Shown here: piece after piece, positions 53,244-62,013 of the stretch
Numbering within the stretch: the stretch's first letter is position 1
How the letters are laid out: every line of letters starts with the position of its first letter
NCBI GenBank assembly: GCA_965232015.1
Contig: OZ246946.1
Coordinates: 310,001-374,000, forward strand
DNA: 64,000 bases
Direction: 5' to 3'
From: JAJEAO01 sp963667635
Lineage (GTDB): Bacteria > Acidobacteriota > Vicinamibacteria > Marinacidobacterales > Marinacidobacteraceae
Translations under genes and position numbers: made by a program
Notes under the pieces: generated by a model
What the model saw: the letters and a program-made list of their open reading frames with translations, nothing else
What the model was told of the DNA's origin: nothing
Database searches by the model: none

Positions 53244-55754
53244 ATGGAACCGAGGCCCGCTGACTCCGGAGGATCTGTCGTCCCGTCGCGGCTCGCCGCC
53301 CTCGTCGTCTTCGGCGTGCTGGCCGGGGCGGTGACGTCGTGGGGGGCTGCCGAGAACTCCCCGTCGCTCGCGGCAGTGCGGGCGTGGGAACCGGGCGCGA
53401 CCGCTGCCGCGCTGGTCACCGCGGAGCACAACGCCACGCTCCGCACCTACTGCATGGTCTGCCACAACGACCGGATGCAGACCGGCAACCTGTCCCTGAA
53501 CGGGTTCGACGCCGCGGATCCGGCGACCCACGCGGACATCGCCGAGAAAGTGATCTCCAAGCTGCGGCTCGGCATGATGCCCCCGCCGGGCGCCCGCCGG
53601 CCGGATGAAGAGACGCTGGTCGAGATCGCGGTCTCGCTCGAAGATCAGCTCGACCGGACCTGGGAGGCGAATCCGAACCCGGGCCGCCGCTCGTTCCAGC
53701 GGCTGAACCGGGCCGAGTACGGCGCCGCGATCCGCGACCTTCTCGGGGTCGAGATCGAAGGCGGCGAGTACCTGCCGCAGGACACCCTGAGCGCCAACTT
53801 CGACAACATCGCCGATGTCCAGTTGTTGTCGGCGACCCTGATGGACTCCTACCTGCGGGCGGCGGGCGAGATCAGTCGGCTCGCGGTGGGCAATCCCGAT
53901 GCCGCTCCGGCGGAGACGAGCTACTTCGTTTCCCGCTGGGCGTCACAGCGCCGGCAGGTCGAGGGAGCTCCGTGGGGGACCCGGGGCGGTCTCGCGGTGG
54001 ATCACAACTTCCCGGCGGACGGGAACTACGTGTTCCGGCTCTCGCTCCACCATGAGGTCTGCGGACCGATCGTGGGCACCGCGGCGGGCGCCCTGAACTC
54101 GGAGGAGGACCCCGAGCAGATCGAGCTCTCGATCGACGGAGAGCGGGTGGCGCTGCTCGCCATCGATCCGTGGATGCACACCTCCGATCCGAACGGCGCG
54201 ACGATGATCACGGAGCCGATCTTCATCAAGGCGGGCCCCCGCAAGGTGGCGGCGGCCTTCCTGCGGAAGTTCGACGGCCCGACGCTGGATCTGGTCTCGC
54301 CGCACGACTGGTCGCTCGCGAGCACGAACATCGCGCTGACCTACGGCATCCACAGCCTCCCCCACCTGCGGGACGTGCTGATCCGCGGTCCGTTCGATCC
54401 CACCGGCGTCTCGGAGACGCCGAGCCGTCGGCAGATCTTCACCTGCCGCCCGCTGTCTCCGGACGAGGCGCGGCCGTGCGCCGAGGAGATCCTGGGCCGA
54501 CTGGGACGCCTTGCCTACCGGGGGAGCCTCACCGAGGACAACCTCGACGCGCTGCTCGCCCTGTATGACGCCGGAGCCGAGGCCGACGGGTTCGAGGAAG
54601 GGATCCGGATGGGGGTCGAGGGGATGCTGGCGAGCCCGAACTTCGTGTTCCGGATCGAGGAGCCGGTGGATCCGCGGGAGGCGGAGTACGGCTATCGGCT
54701 GGGGGGGATGGATCTCGCGTCGCGGCTGAGCTTCTTCCTGTGGGGTTCGATCCCGGACGGGGATCTGCTGGATGCGGCGGATTCGGGTCGGCTGCTGGAG
54801 CCGGAGGGCTTCGAGGAGCAGGTGCTGCGGATGCTGCGGGACGAAAGGTCCCGGGCGCTGGCGAGCCGGTTCGCGTCGCAGTGGTTCCGGCTGCAGGATC
54901 TGGAGAAGATCAACCCGAACGTCCGGATCTTCCCCGACTTCCACCAGCAGTTGAAGACGGCGATGGTGGAGGAGACCGAGCGTTTCTTCCATCACCTGGT
55001 GGCTGAGGACCGGAGCCTGTTCGAGCTGTTCACGGCGGACTACACGTTCGTGAACGAGCGGCTGGCGAAGCACTACGGGATCGAGGGCGTCACCGGTCCA
55101 GAACACCGGATGGTGCGCTACGAGGACGACATGCGGCGGGGCATCTTCGGGCACGGGAGCATGCTGACGCTGACGTCGCACCCCTACCGAACGTCGGCGG
55201 TGCTGCGCGGGAAGTGGGTGATGGAGGTGCTGCTGGGGAGCCCGCCGCCGCCTCCGCCGCCGAACGTGCCGGAGCTGGAAGCGGTGGATTCGGGCGAACC
55301 GGGTCGGGAGCTGACCGCCCGGGAGGCTCTGGAGATCCACCGCGACAACCCGGCTTGCCGTTCCTGCCACCGGATGATGGACCCGATCGGGATCGCGATG
55401 GAGGAGTTCGACGTGACCGGAAGGCTCCGGGTGAAGGACGCCGGGCAACCGGTGGACGCCTCTGGTGAGTTCTACGACGGAACGCCGATCACCAACGTGA
55501 AGGATCTTCGCGCTGCGCTCTTGCAGCGGCCGATTCCGATGCTGCGGACGTTCACCGAGAACCTGATGGCCTACGCGCTGGGCCGCCGGGTGGAGTACTT
55601 CGACCAGCCGCGGATCCGGGAGATCGTGCGGGAGGCGGAGGATCAGGACTACCGGATGTCGGCGTTCATCCTCGGGGTCGCCACCAGTCCGGCGTTCCAG
55701 GAGAAGGGCCGGACCACGGAGACCCCCACCGACACGGTCGCCGCCGAACACTGA
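53244..55754 (+). CDS. DUF1592/DUF1588/DUF1585 cytochrome-like protein, copy 2
   Basis: A protein of 836 aa; ATG 53244 after GAGGGGATT, 19 bp after the ankyrin stop. The domain order is the same as in copy 1, with CMVCH (C70-H74) and CRSCH (C705-H709). The N-terminal 380 residues differ clearly from copy 1, while the block from IFTCRPLSPDEARPCAEEILG to FPDFHQQLK is almost identical at DNA level (54435-54952 against 48253-48770, about seven mismatches by eye). This points to gene conversion. It is last in the operon; hairpin repeats follow. Confidence 0.9.
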   Translation: MEPRPADSGGSVVPSRLAALVVFGVLAGAVTSWGAAENSPSLAAVRAWEPGATAAALVTAEHNATLRTYCMVCHNDRMQTGNLSLNGFDAADPATHADIAEKVISKLRLGMMPPPGARRPDEETLVEIAVSLEDQLDRTWEANPNPGRRSFQRLNRAEYGAAIRDLLGVEIEGGEYLPQDTLSANFDNIADVQLLSATLMDSYLRAAGEISRLAVGNPDAAPAETSYFVSRWASQRRQVEGAPWGTRGGLAVDHNFPADGNYVFRLSLHHEVCGPIVGTAAGALNSEEDPEQIELSIDGERVALLAIDPWMHTSDPNGATMITEPIFIKAGPRKVAAAFLRKFDGPTLDLVSPHDWSLASTNIALTYGIHSLPHLRDVLIRGPFDPTGVSETPSRRQIFTCRPLSPDEARPCAEEILGRLGRLAYRGSLTEDNLDALLALYDAGAEADGFEEGIRMGVEGMLASPNFVFRIEEPVDPREAEYGYRLGGMDLASRLSFFLWGSIPDGDLLDAADSGRLLEPEGFEEQVLRMLRDERSRALASRFASQWFRLQDLEKINPNVRIFPDFHQQLKTAMVEETERFFHHLVAEDRSLFELFTADYTFVNERLAKHYGIEGVTGPEHRMVRYEDDMRRGIFGHGSMLTLTSHPYRTSAVLRGKWVMEVLLGSPPPPPPPNVPELEAVDSGEPGRELTAREALEIHRDNPACRSCHRMMDPIGIAMEEFDVTGRLRVKDAGQPVDASGEFYDGTPITNVKDLRAALLQRPIPMLRTFTENLMAYALGRRVEYFDQPRIREIVREAEDQDYRMSAFILGVATSPAFQEKGRTTETPTDTVAAEH

Positions 55755-55780
55755 CGCGGCGGCCGGCGCGCTGCCGGCGC

Positions 55781-55970
55781 GCCGGACTCCAGTCCGGCAA
55801 TTCCACGAGGCCGTGCCGTGCCCGCGCCGGGAGAACTCCGGCAGTTAGAGACGATCGGGACTCCGCAGGCCCACCAGTGTGGTACCCACCAGGGATGAGC
55901 CGCGCCGGGAGATTGCCGAACTGGAGTTCGGCGCGCCGGCAGTTGCGGCGCGCCGGCAGCGCGCCGGCAG
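55781..55970. repeat. Dispersed hairpins incl. compensatory variant
   Basis: A perfect copy lies at 55781-55798. The copy at 55915-55932, GCCGAACT-GG-AGTTCGGC, is changed on both arms so that pairing is kept. GCGCGCCGGCAG pieces follow to 55970. It fills the gap between convergent genes. Confidence 0.9.
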
Positions 55971-55972
55971 TA

Positions 55973-57313
55973 TCAGCGCCCGAGATCCACCACCCGGATG
56001 TTGCGCCAGCGTACGCGAATCCCCCCGCCGTCGTGGATCTGGAGCGCGAACGATCCGTCGCCCGCGCCGATCCCTTCGTCTTCGAGGTCCACCATGCGGG
56101 TCCCGTTCAGCCAGGTGGTCACCCGACTGCCCACCGCCCGGATCCGAAGCTCGTTCCACTCGCCCATGTCGAGCACGGAGTCCAGCGCCGGATCGGGTTG
56201 CGTCAGCCAGCCGCGTCCGTAGGACTCGTAGATCCCGCCGGTGAAGAGACCCGGAGGCGCGACCTCCGCCTGCCAGCCGCTCACGACCGTCCCCTCCACG
56301 CTGGACCGGAAGAACACGCCGCTGTTGCCGTCGGCCTCCTGCAGGAACTCGAGCGTCAGGTCGAAGTCCCGATAGGTCCCGATGGTCGAGAGATAGCCGT
56401 ATTCGGCGTCGGGGCCGCTCTCGCAAACGAGTTCCCCGTCCTCGACGGTCCAGCGCTCGGTGCCGTGGACCTGCCAGCCGTCGAGGTTCTCGCCGCCCCA
56501 CAGCGAGACCGGTTCGAGCGGACGGATGCGGATGCTTCGGTACCAGACGTTGCGGCCGTGGTCCTGCAGGCCGATGGGACCGGATTCGGCGCGGCCGTAG
56601 CGCGGGTAGCCGGCGAACTTGCTCACCGCCACCCGCTCCTCCCAGTCCTCCGAGCCGAGCTCGTATTCGACCGTCTTCGCCCCGTTGAGCCAGTGTTCCA
56701 CATGGTTGTTCAGGACGCGGATGCGGCCCTCGTTCCATTCCCCGGGCCCGCGCAGGGGCCTGTCGGTCGCGGCGTGGAGGTCGTAGTTGTCGCCGGTGAG
56801 ATGGGTGTGCATGTCCATCGCGCCCATCTCGATGTAGGCCTCGTCGTCCAGCACCTGGTACTCGGGCGCGTTGAACCAGATTTCGGCGCCCTCCTCCTCG
56901 ATCACCCGGTAGAGGACGCCGCTGTTGGCGACTTCGGAGAGCCGGAACTCGAAGACGAGGTCGAAATCGTCGAAGGATTCGGTAGTGACGATGTCCCCAC
57001 CGATCGGCACGTCCGGGTCGGTGGCGGTGGCGCCCACGACCAGCATTCCGTCCATCACCGCCCAGCCGGCGTCGGGAAATTCCTCCCGGTTGTAGCCGCG
57101 CCAGCCGGCGGTCGTTTCCCCGTCGAAGAGGAGGCGCCAACCGGCGGCGCGCTCGGCCTCGGTGAGGGTGTTGGGCGGGCGGGCGTCGGTGGCGGAGCTC
57201 CCCGGATCCACGCTCTCCTCGGCGGGCGACCGGGCGACGTCGGCGCAGCCGGCGGTGAGCGCGAGGGCCAGGAGCGCCATCCCGGCGGGTTGCGGCTTAC
57301 GTTCGTGCGGCAT
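55973..57313 (-). CDS. Lipoprotein with two DUF1080 domains
   Basis: A protein of 446 aa. A signal peptide with lipobox (ALTAGC, Cys about 23) precedes two DUF1080 (3-keto-disaccharide hydrolase type, concanavalin-like) domains: residues about 58-255 (GWRLLFDGETTAGWRGYN...WNEGRIRVLNNHVEHWLNG) and 265-446 (LWGGENLDGWQVHG...WNELRIRAVGSRVTTWLNG). Its ATG overlaps the oxidoreductase stop by one base. DUF1080 proteins with Gfo/Idh/MocA partners take part in 3-keto-sugar metabolism, where glycosides are oxidised and then cleaved. The pairing supports that role; the substrate is not known. Confidence 0.88.
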   Translation of the reverse strand: MPHERKPQPAGMALLALALTAGCADVARSPAEESVDPGSSATDARPPNTLTEAERAAGWRLLFDGETTAGWRGYNREEFPDAGWAVMDGMLVVGATATDPDVPIGGDIVTTESFDDFDLVFEFRLSEVANSGVLYRVIEEEGAEIWFNAPEYQVLDDEAYIEMGAMDMHTHLTGDNYDLHAATDRPLRGPGEWNEGRIRVLNNHVEHWLNGAKTVEYELGSEDWEERVAVSKFAGYPRYGRAESGPIGLQDHGRNVWYRSIRIRPLEPVSLWGGENLDGWQVHGTERWTVEDGELVCESGPDAEYGYLSTIGTYRDFDLTLEFLQEADGNSGVFFRSSVEGTVVSGWQAEVAPPGLFTGGIYESYGRGWLTQPDPALDSVLDMGEWNELRIRAVGSRVTTWLNGTRMVDLEDEGIGAGDGSFALQIHDGGGIRVRWRNIRVVDLGR

Positions 57314-58713
57314 CAGGCAAGAGTCATCGTTTCGGGATCCCAGCGGACGGAGCGGTCCTGGAAGTGGCCGAGGTTGCAAGCCAGGGCGGGAGCGGCGGCC
57401 CGGAGCCCGAAGGTCGCATCCTCGAGAACCGGCGGTCCGCCCCGGATCGCATCGAAGAAGCGCACGAAGTGATCCACGAGGGCGCCGCGGTAGCCGGGTT
57501 CGACTTCGTAGCGGAGCTCGACCGGGGCCTCTATGCGGACCCGGGCGGGCAGCGCGTCGCCGGCTTCCGCCGCATCGGCCATCTTCTCCCGGGAAAAGGC
57601 GTCCGTCGGGTCCACCGCCACGTTCTTGCGAAGGACCACGTCGTTCCAGGTGATGTCCATCGAGCCCTCGCTCCCCACCAGCCGCAGGAAGGTGCTGCCC
57701 GAGGTGCCGTCCACGAAATTGACCCGCAACGACAGGTTGAAGGCGGGATGCGTGTCCGCTTCGGGGTAGTCGAACATGCCGAGCAGGACGTCCGGAACCT
57801 CGCGCCCATCCTTCCAGTAGCGCAGCCCGCCGGTGGCCTGGATGCGCGTCGGGCCGCGCGAGCTCACCACGAAGTGGAGGCTCGAGAACAGGTGGACGAA
57901 GAGGTCGCCGGCGACTCCGGTCCCGTAGTCGCGGTAGTTGCGCCAACGGAAGACGCGCAGCGGGTCGTACGGAACCCTTGGCGCCGGGCCGAGGAACCGC
58001 TCCCAGTCCACCGTCGTCTCGGACGCGTCGGCGGGGATCGGATACTGCCAGGCGCCGATCGGGTCGTTCCGCGCCCAGAAGCCCTCGGCGTAGTTGAGCG
58101 CGCCGATGGCGCCTTGCTCGTAGAGCTCCTTCGCCTTCTCGTTGCCCAGCGAACTCATCCCCTGGCTGCCCACCTGGAAGACGCCGCCGGATTCGCGTTG
58201 GGCGCGGATGAGGGCCTCGCCCTCGCCGATGCCGTGGACCATCGGCTTTTCGCAGTACACCGCCCTCCCGGCCCGAAGCCCCGCGACCGAGATGGGCGCG
58301 TGCCAGTGGTCGGGAGTCGCCACGATGACGGCGTCCACGTCGTCCCGAGCGAGCACCTCCTGGAAGTCCCGGGTGACGAAGATGTCGCCGTGCCGCTCGC
58401 GCGCCGCGTCGAGGCGGCCGTCGAAGATGTCGCAGGCGGCGACGAGTTCCACGCCCGGGATCCGGAGCGCGGCGCCCACGTCCGCCATGCCCATCCCGCC
58501 GGCGCCGATCACGGCGAGGCCGATGCGGTCGGAAGGGGCGACCTGGCCGCCCGGCGACGCTCCCGAGGGCCCGGGCCCGGAGCGCCGGCTCAACGGACGC
58601 GCTTCCGCGGATGCCGGCGCCGTCCCCGCCGCGAGCGCCGGACCCACAGCCAACGTCCCGAGGAAGCGCCGACGGGTGCGGGTCGCGGGAAGGGCTCTTC
58701 GGGTTTCGCTCAT
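57313..58713 (-). CDS. Tat-exported Gfo/Idh/MocA oxidoreductase
   Basis: A protein of 466 aa. Twin-arginine signal RTRRRFLGTLAVGPALAAG. NAD(P)-binding IGAGGMGMADV (about residue 68), CEKPMVHG with the conserved EKP, DWERFLGPAP and YRDYGTGVAGDLFVHLF are typical of this family. It probably oxidises a sugar ring position in the periplasm with a tightly bound cofactor. It overlaps the DUF1080 gene by one base, forming a two-gene operon. ATG 58713 was chosen for the Tat signal. It is divergent from the S9 peptidase gene. Confidence 0.88.
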   Translation of the reverse strand: MSETRRALPATRTRRRFLGTLAVGPALAAGTAPASAEARPLSRRSGPGPSGASPGGQVAPSDRIGLAVIGAGGMGMADVGAALRIPGVELVAACDIFDGRLDAARERHGDIFVTRDFQEVLARDDVDAVIVATPDHWHAPISVAGLRAGRAVYCEKPMVHGIGEGEALIRAQRESGGVFQVGSQGMSSLGNEKAKELYEQGAIGALNYAEGFWARNDPIGAWQYPIPADASETTVDWERFLGPAPRVPYDPLRVFRWRNYRDYGTGVAGDLFVHLFSSLHFVVSSRGPTRIQATGGLRYWKDGREVPDVLLGMFDYPEADTHPAFNLSLRVNFVDGTSGSTFLRLVGSEGSMDITWNDVVLRKNVAVDPTDAFSREKMADAAEAGDALPARVRIEAPVELRYEVEPGYRGALVDHFVRFFDAIRGGPPVLEDATFGLRAAAPALACNLGHFQDRSVRWDPETMTLA

Positions 58714-58859
58714 GGATGCATGGACCTGTGCCGCGCGGATGGAGAGCATATGCGGCCCCGCCTCGGCGGGTAGCCGGGCGCGGCGCGGGCTGGAGGGAGC
58801 GGAATCCGACCCCCCGCTTACCATCGCGTCCGTCCCCGCAGCCCGCCACGGAGGAAGCC

Positions 58860-60848
58860 ATGCGCCCGTTCGCCGTCCTGTCCCTCGCCGCCGTGCTCGG
58901 CAGCGCCGCGCCCGTCCCGGCCGAGGAACCCTCCCCCGTCCTCGACCGCTTCCGCGCGCAGATCTCGCTCGCATCGGTCGGCAGCCCGCGCATCTCCCCC
59001 GATGGCCGTCTGATCGCCTACTCGGTCACCACCGCCGACTGGGAAGGGAACCGGTTCGACCAGGAGATCTGGCTGGCCGGCGCGGGGGAGCCGTTCCCGC
59101 TCACGCACACCCCGGACGGCAGCAGCACCGGACACCGGTGGGCCCCGGACGGTTCCCGCCTCGGTTTCCTCGCCGATCGCGGGGACGAGACCCAGATCTA
59201 CCTGATCCGGGCCGGGGGCGGCGAGGCGGTGCGGCTCACCTCCCACGAGGGCGGCATCCGGTCGTTCCGCTTCTCGCCCGGCGGGAGCCGGATCGCGTTC
59301 GCGGCCACCGATCCTGATCCCGAGGACTTCGAGGAGCGGGAGGAGCGCTTCGGCGAATACGCCGTCGAGGACGACGACTTCCGGATGGTCCATCTATGGG
59401 TGATCGAGCTGGAGGGCGAGGGAGAGCCGCGCCGGCTGACCGAGGGGGGCGCGTTCACCGTCGGGAGCTACTCCTGGTCTCCGGACGGCCGGGAGATCGC
59501 GTTCGACCACACGCCGACGCCGCAGGTCAACTCCTCTCGGGACGCCGACCTCTCGGTCGTCGAGGTCGCCACCGGATCGGTGCGGACCCTGGCCGCGCAG
59601 CCGGGCCGCCAGCGCGGGCCGATGTGGTCGCCCGACGGCGGGCGCATCCTGTTCTCCACCTCGGCGGCGGCGAGCCCCTACTACGGGAACTCGGAACTCG
59701 CCACCGTCCCGGCGGCGGGCGGCGACCCCCGGATCCTGACCGGGGACTTCGACGAGAACCCGTCCCCGGTGGCGTGGAACGGGGACGGGGTGTTCTTCGT
59801 CGCTTCGCAGCGGACCGCCCGACAACTCTTCGCGCTGGACCCCGAGTCAGGCGAGGTGACCCGGGTCCTCGACACGCCCGAGATGATCGGGGCGGTGGAC
59901 ATCGCGGCCGACGGCGCCGCGATGGCGCTCTCCGGCGAGGACCGGACGACGGTCGCCGAGATCTACCACAAGCGGCGGGAGATGTCCGCACCCGAGCGGG
60001 TGAGCGACATGACCGCGCAGGTCGCCGACTGGGGTGATCTCGGAAACCGCGAAGTGATCCGATGGACGAGTCGGGACGGCGCCGAAATCGAGGGCGCGCT
60101 GCTGACGCCTCCCGGTTACGACCCGGACCGGACACACCCGCTGATGGTCGTCATCCACGGCGGTCCGACGGGCACATCGCGGCCGCAACTCGTCGGCGGC
60201 TACGTCTATCCGGTCCTCGAGTGGCTGAAGAAGGGCGCTTTGGTGCTCATGCCCAACTACCGCGGTTCCGCCGGTTACGGAGCCGACTTCCGCGCCCTCA
60301 ACGTCCGCAACCTCGGCGTCGGCGATGCCTGGGACGTCCTCTCCGGCGTCGAGAGCCTGGTCGGGCAGGGGGTCGTGGACCCGGACCGGGTCGCGGCCAT
60401 GGGTTGGAGCCAGGGGGGCTACATCTCCGCCTTTCTCACCACGACGAGCGACCAGTTCCGCGCGATCTCGGTGGGAGCGGGGATTTCCAACTGGATGACC
60501 TACTACGTGAACACCGACATCCACGCGTTCACCCGCGAGTACCTGAAGGCCACGCCGTGGGACGACCCGGAGATCTACGCGAAGACCTCCCCGATGACCA
60601 CGATCCAGCAGGCCAGCACTCCGACCCTCATCCAGCATGGGGAATTCGATGCCCGCGTTCCCACCCCGAACGCCTACGAGCTCTACCAGGGTCTCCAGGA
60701 TGTCGGGGTCGAAACCCGACTGATCATCTACAAGGGCTTCGGCCACGGGATCAACAAGCCTCGCGAGCGGCTCGCCGCCATGGTGCACAACTGGGAGTGG
60801 TTCGGCCGCCACATCTGGGGCGAGGAAGCCGAACCGACAAGCGAGTGA
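58860..60848 (+). CDS. S9 prolyl oligopeptidase family protein, secreted
   Basis: A protein of 662 aa; GGAGGAAG precedes ATG 58860. A signal peptide ends in AEEP. WD40-like/TolB-type propeller blades (SPDGRLIAYSVTTADWEG, APDGSRLGFLADRG, SPDGREIAF) are followed by an alpha/beta-hydrolase with S517 (GWSQGGY), D597 (HGEFDARVP) and H629 (FGHGIN). The S9C acyl-peptidase/oligopeptidase branch is most likely. It is exported and probably acts with the other secreted peptidases of this genome. TACCAT at 58819-58824 is a possible -10 box. Confidence 0.92.
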   Translation: MRPFAVLSLAAVLGSAAPVPAEEPSPVLDRFRAQISLASVGSPRISPDGRLIAYSVTTADWEGNRFDQEIWLAGAGEPFPLTHTPDGSSTGHRWAPDGSRLGFLADRGDETQIYLIRAGGGEAVRLTSHEGGIRSFRFSPGGSRIAFAATDPDPEDFEEREERFGEYAVEDDDFRMVHLWVIELEGEGEPRRLTEGGAFTVGSYSWSPDGREIAFDHTPTPQVNSSRDADLSVVEVATGSVRTLAAQPGRQRGPMWSPDGGRILFSTSAAASPYYGNSELATVPAAGGDPRILTGDFDENPSPVAWNGDGVFFVASQRTARQLFALDPESGEVTRVLDTPEMIGAVDIAADGAAMALSGEDRTTVAEIYHKRREMSAPERVSDMTAQVADWGDLGNREVIRWTSRDGAEIEGALLTPPGYDPDRTHPLMVVIHGGPTGTSRPQLVGGYVYPVLEWLKKGALVLMPNYRGSAGYGADFRALNVRNLGVGDAWDVLSGVESLVGQGVVDPDRVAAMGWSQGGYISAFLTTTSDQFRAISVGAGISNWMTYYVNTDIHAFTREYLKATPWDDPEIYAKTSPMTTIQQASTPTLIQHGEFDARVPTPNAYELYQGLQDVGVETRLIIYKGFGHGINKPRERLAAMVHNWEWFGRHIWGEEAEPTSE

Positions 60849-61004
60849 ACGCCCCTGCTCGCGGGCCCTCGTCCCCTCGACGGGGAGCGGGGCGGCGCGA
60901 CCCCGCAGCAGCTTCGGAGCATTCGGAAACAACTCGACCCCCATGGTCACCGAGCGCCGAGAGTTGGTCCTTCCTCGATGCGCTTTCGGCGCGCGAGATC
61001 ACGC

Positions 61005-61010
61005 TAGAAT
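61005..61010 (+). promoter_or_regulatory. Putative -10 box (TAGAAT), leaderless type
   Basis: TAGAAT ends 6 nt before the ATG at 61017 of the Phd-type antitoxin. The spacing favours ATG 61017 over GTG 61014 as the start. Confidence 0.45.
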
Positions 61011-61016
61011 GGCGTG

Positions 61017-61313
61017 ATGCGGAGCGCGAGCGTCACCGAAGCCAGGAATCAGTTCAGCCGCCTGCTGCGGCGCGTACGGCGCGGTGAGACGGTTCTCATC
61101 ACCGATCGGGGAAAGCCCGTGGCGCGGATCGAGCCATGTCACGCGGCGGATGAGGATGACTCCCGGCTGGACGCGCTGGTCGCCCGTGGAGTCGTTCGCC
61201 CGGCTCGCTCGACCCTCGATGTCGAGGCGTTCCTGAACGAGCCTCCGCCGCGTCTGCCCGAAGGCGTGCGAGCGAGCGAGGCGGTCACCGCGGATCGCGA
61301 GAAGAGCTGGTGA
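61017..61313 (+). CDS. Phd/YefM-type antitoxin
   Basis: A protein of 98 aa. MRSASVTEARNQFSRLLRRVRRGETVLITDRGKPVARIEP is a clear Phd/YefM N-terminal DNA-binding domain. The C-terminal half is charged and should bind the toxin. The stop overlaps the toxin start as GTGA. It is probably autoregulatory. Confidence 0.9.
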   Translation: MRSASVTEARNQFSRLLRRVRRGETVLITDRGKPVARIEPCHAADEDDSRLDALVARGVVRPARSTLDVEAFLNEPPPRLPEGVRASEAVTADREKSW

Positions 61314-61729
61314 GGTACTGGGACTCGTCCGCCCTCGTGCCGCTGCTCGTCGGCGAACCGACGACGGCTCTCCGACAATCCATGTTGCGCGACGACCCGG
61401 CCATCGTCACATGGTGGGGAAGCGTCGTGGAATGCGCCTCCGCGCTTCACCGGCTCGACAGGGAGCATCGCCTCAGCGCGCCGGATTTCCTGAGATCCCG
61501 GGGACGGCTCGAAGTGTTGGCGACCACATGGCGCGAGGTCGCGCCCTCGGCGCGGCTACGGCGACGAGCCCGGCGCCTGCTCGGGGTCCATCCGCTTCGC
61601 GCCGCCGACGCCTTCCAACTGGCGTCGGCGCTCATCGTGACCGACGAGGATCCCAGGGCGCTGAGTTTCGTCGCCAGTGACGCGCGACTCGCGGAAGCAG
61701 CGCGGATGGAGGGATTCACGGTCCTCTGA
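61310..61729 (+). CDS. VapC-type PIN toxin
   Basis: A protein of 139 aa from GTG 61310, which overlaps the antitoxin stop. PIN residues: D5 (RYWDSSALV), E41 (VVECASAL), D99 (LRAADAFQLASAL) and D123 (VASDARL). A predicted site-specific ribonuclease neutralised by the upstream antitoxin. This is the second ordinary PIN toxin in the window besides the two ATPase-linked PIN proteins. Confidence 0.9.
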   Translation: MRYWDSSALVPLLVGEPTTALRQSMLRDDPAIVTWWGSVVECASALHRLDREHRLSAPDFLRSRGRLEVLATTWREVAPSARLRRRARRLLGVHPLRAADAFQLASALIVTDEDPRALSFVASDARLAEAARMEGFTVL

Positions 61730-62013
61730 TCCGCCCGGACCGGCGCCGTCTTCGCCCCGCGATCCGAACAGGAAAACGTTCGACCTGGAGTCGCGAACCC
61801 GGACCAGAAAAAGCCTCCACGCGGAGGGGACGGATGCGGCGGGCCGCCGCGCTCGTGAGCCCCCGGTTGCCGGTTGTGCCCCAAACCGGGAAGGCCATAA
61901 CATAGGGCGTTGCAGGGGTTCGCGGGAGGCCCGCGACCTCGGACGGGCGCCCCGGGTCGTCAGGTGATGCTGGCGGCGCGAGGGCGGGACCCTGGGCACT
62001 CAAGGAGGCCGAC

